From positions 1 through 33,625 of IMG/VR virus record IMGVR_UViG_3300006308_000068: DNA of 33,625 nucleotides. One strand, given 5' to 3'. This stretch comes from a virus. The position numbers and the translations under genes are program-made. The first letter of the stretch is position 1. Each line of letters opens with the position of its first letter. The notes beneath the pieces are model-generated. The model searched no databases. It was given only the letters and a program-made list of their open reading frames with translations, and had not been told where the DNA came from. This document shows positions 32,493-33,625 of the stretch, one piece after another.

Positions 32493-33625
32493 AATATTTG
32501 CAGTAGCATTAAACTTACACGACCACAATACCTATAATGGTGTATGGCATAATCAAAGAGAAAGATTTACTAGGTTTAAACATAATCTACCATATAAGGT
32601 TGACTCTTATGCTCATCAAGAACAATTAGATACAGCTGATTATAAATTAAATAATGAATTTGTTAAAGACTATTTTAGAAAACAAGAAGGCGCTGTGTTA
32701 GGTTTTTCAATGACAGTTGGTGGTGTTAGAATGTGTAAAGATATATTACCTAAAGAAGTATTAGATTATAAACCTACACACTTATGGGATCATTATCTTA
32801 AAGATGATATTTATTTTATAGACCATCATCAAGCACACGCTACTTATGCGTATATCAATTCTGGATTTGAAGAATCTGATATAGTTGCTATTGATGGTAT
32901 TGGTTATAAATTTAGATGTATCTTTATTGATAGAAATAAACAGATAGTAGATTTATCAAAAGAATTACCTATCGGTTGGTTATGGAATCAAATGTCTAAA
33001 CTAACTGGATTTGGTTCGTTAGGCGCAAGTAAATTAATGGGGTTAGTTGGTTATGGAAAATTTAATCAATATTATTATGATGTCTTTGAAACAATAATTG
33101 GTGGAGATGTAAGAGAGAAATCGTATAAAATTCACGAACTAATTAACGTTGAAGAATATGGTAAGTCAGATTTAGCATTTACATTACAACAATTTACAAA
33201 TGATAAAATTAAAGAACATATCTATCCATTAAAGACTTGCGACAATCTTTGTTTAGCGGGAGGAGTTATATACAATGGTTATTTAAATGAACAGTTTACA
33301 AAACATTATAAAAATGTTTATATACCACCTGCTGTTGGAGATGAAGGACAAGCATTAGGAGTTTATCAACACGCTGATTATGTATTGAATAAGAATAAAC
33401 ATAAGACAGAAACTTTTGCTGGAAGAGAACACGAATATATTGGCAATTCACTTGTTAATCTTCAAGATGTTGCTCAAGAAATTGCTAATGGAAAAATAGT
33501 AGGTTGGTATCAAGGCAAATCAGAAAGTGGTAATCGTGCATTAGGTAATAGATGTATATTAGCAGACCCTAGAAGAAAAGATATTAAACAAGTTATAAAT
33601 GATACTATTAAAGATAGAGAAGACT
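32485..33625 (+). CDS. carbamoyltransferase, NodU/CmcH type (3' truncated by window end)
   Basis: The ATG at 32485 opens a frame that is still open at the window end (380 codons). The YrdC/Kae1-like domain motifs are FIDHHQAHATYAYINSGF (111-128; H114, H115, H118), AIDGIG (135-140) and LGASKLMGLVGYGK (179-192). The C-terminal domain begins with NLCLAGGVIYN (254-264), PPAVGDEGQALGVY (281-294) and GWYQGKSESGNRALGNRCILADPR (340-363). Such enzymes use carbamoyl phosphate and ATP to carbamoylate sugars or antibiotics (NodU, CmcH), and homologues are frequent in marine T4-like phages. The acceptor is probably a product of this operon. Confidence 0.93.
   Translation, partial: MTKIFAVALNLHDHNTYNGVWHNQRERFTRFKHNLPYKVDSYAHQEQLDTADYKLNNEFVKDYFRKQEGAVLGFSMTVGGVRMCKDILPKEVLDYKPTHLWDHYLKDDIYFIDHHQAHATYAYINSGFEESDIVAIDGIGYKFRCIFIDRNKQIVDLSKELPIGWLWNQMSKLTGFGSLGASKLMGLVGYGKFNQYYYDVFETIIGGDVREKSYKIHELINVEEYGKSDLAFTLQQFTNDKIKEHIYPLKTCDNLCLAGGVIYNGYLNEQFTKHYKNVYIPPAVGDEGQALGVYQHADYVLNKNKHKTETFAGREHEYIGNSLVNLQDVAQEIANGKIVGWYQGKSESGNRALGNRCILADPRRKDIKQVINDTIKDRED

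Noticed and set aside
1-33625. tRNA genes, CRISPR arrays, insertion sequences, integrase or att sites
   Set aside because: Looked for and not seen. Repeats present are protein-coding fibre repeats, not spaced direct repeats.

Overview
This window is part of a T4-like myovirus genome that most likely infects a low-GC marine alphaproteobacterium of the SAR11/Pelagibacter kind. Three things point that way. The sequence is very AT-rich with tightly packed, overlapping genes. The central half is a T4-type baseplate and tail-fibre module (PAAR spike tip, gp25, gp6, a gp7-position protein, gp8, a DUF4815 protein, fibres) with the T4-type late promoter TATAAATA. A complete ribosomal protein bL12 is present, which is known from pelagiphages. 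The host assignment is inference. I see no tRNA, CRISPR array, insertion sequence or integrase.

Layout. (1) 1-860: a small plus-strand gene and a minus-strand gene that has its own sigma70-like promoter. (2) 833-6048: one dense plus-strand operon behind a late promoter. It holds three small phage proteins, a membrane peptide, a 2OG-Fe(II) oxygenase and then a tetrapyrrole block: coproporphyrinogen III oxidase (hemF), an unrecognised Cys-cluster protein, porphobilinogen synthase (hemB) and hydroxymethylbilane synthase (hemC). (3) 6045-7290: a minus-strand membrane protein with a near-consensus sigma70 promoter, a tiny lipoprotein, a tiny Cys-rich protein, a small basic protein, bL12 and a single-span membrane peptide. 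(4) 7291-25941: the baseplate and fibre late operons, including a nitroreductase-like protein between gp25 and gp6 and a LamG-like (concanavalin-type) adhesin before gp8. (5) 25944-33625: a separate transcription unit opened by a TTGACT-N17-TATAAT promoter. It encodes an SDR epimerase, a glycosyltransferase-like protein, two radical SAM proteins (one with its Cys-rich C-terminal partner on a separate gene), an SGNH hydrolase, a DegT-type aminotransferase, a PP-loop ATPase and a carbamoyltransferase that runs off the end of the window.

How the genes may work together. The hem genes cover three non-consecutive steps of tetrapyrrole synthesis, so they would boost a host pathway rather than form a complete one. 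The last block looks like a phage-borne programme for building and decorating a sugar or other small molecule, perhaps for cell-surface or virion glycan. Its product cannot be read from sequence.

A genome-scale signal also stands out. By eye I find no CATG anywhere in the window and apparently no TCGA, with GATC scarce. His codons followed by G appear always to be CAC. This suggests strong selection by restriction or a similar sequence-specific defence.
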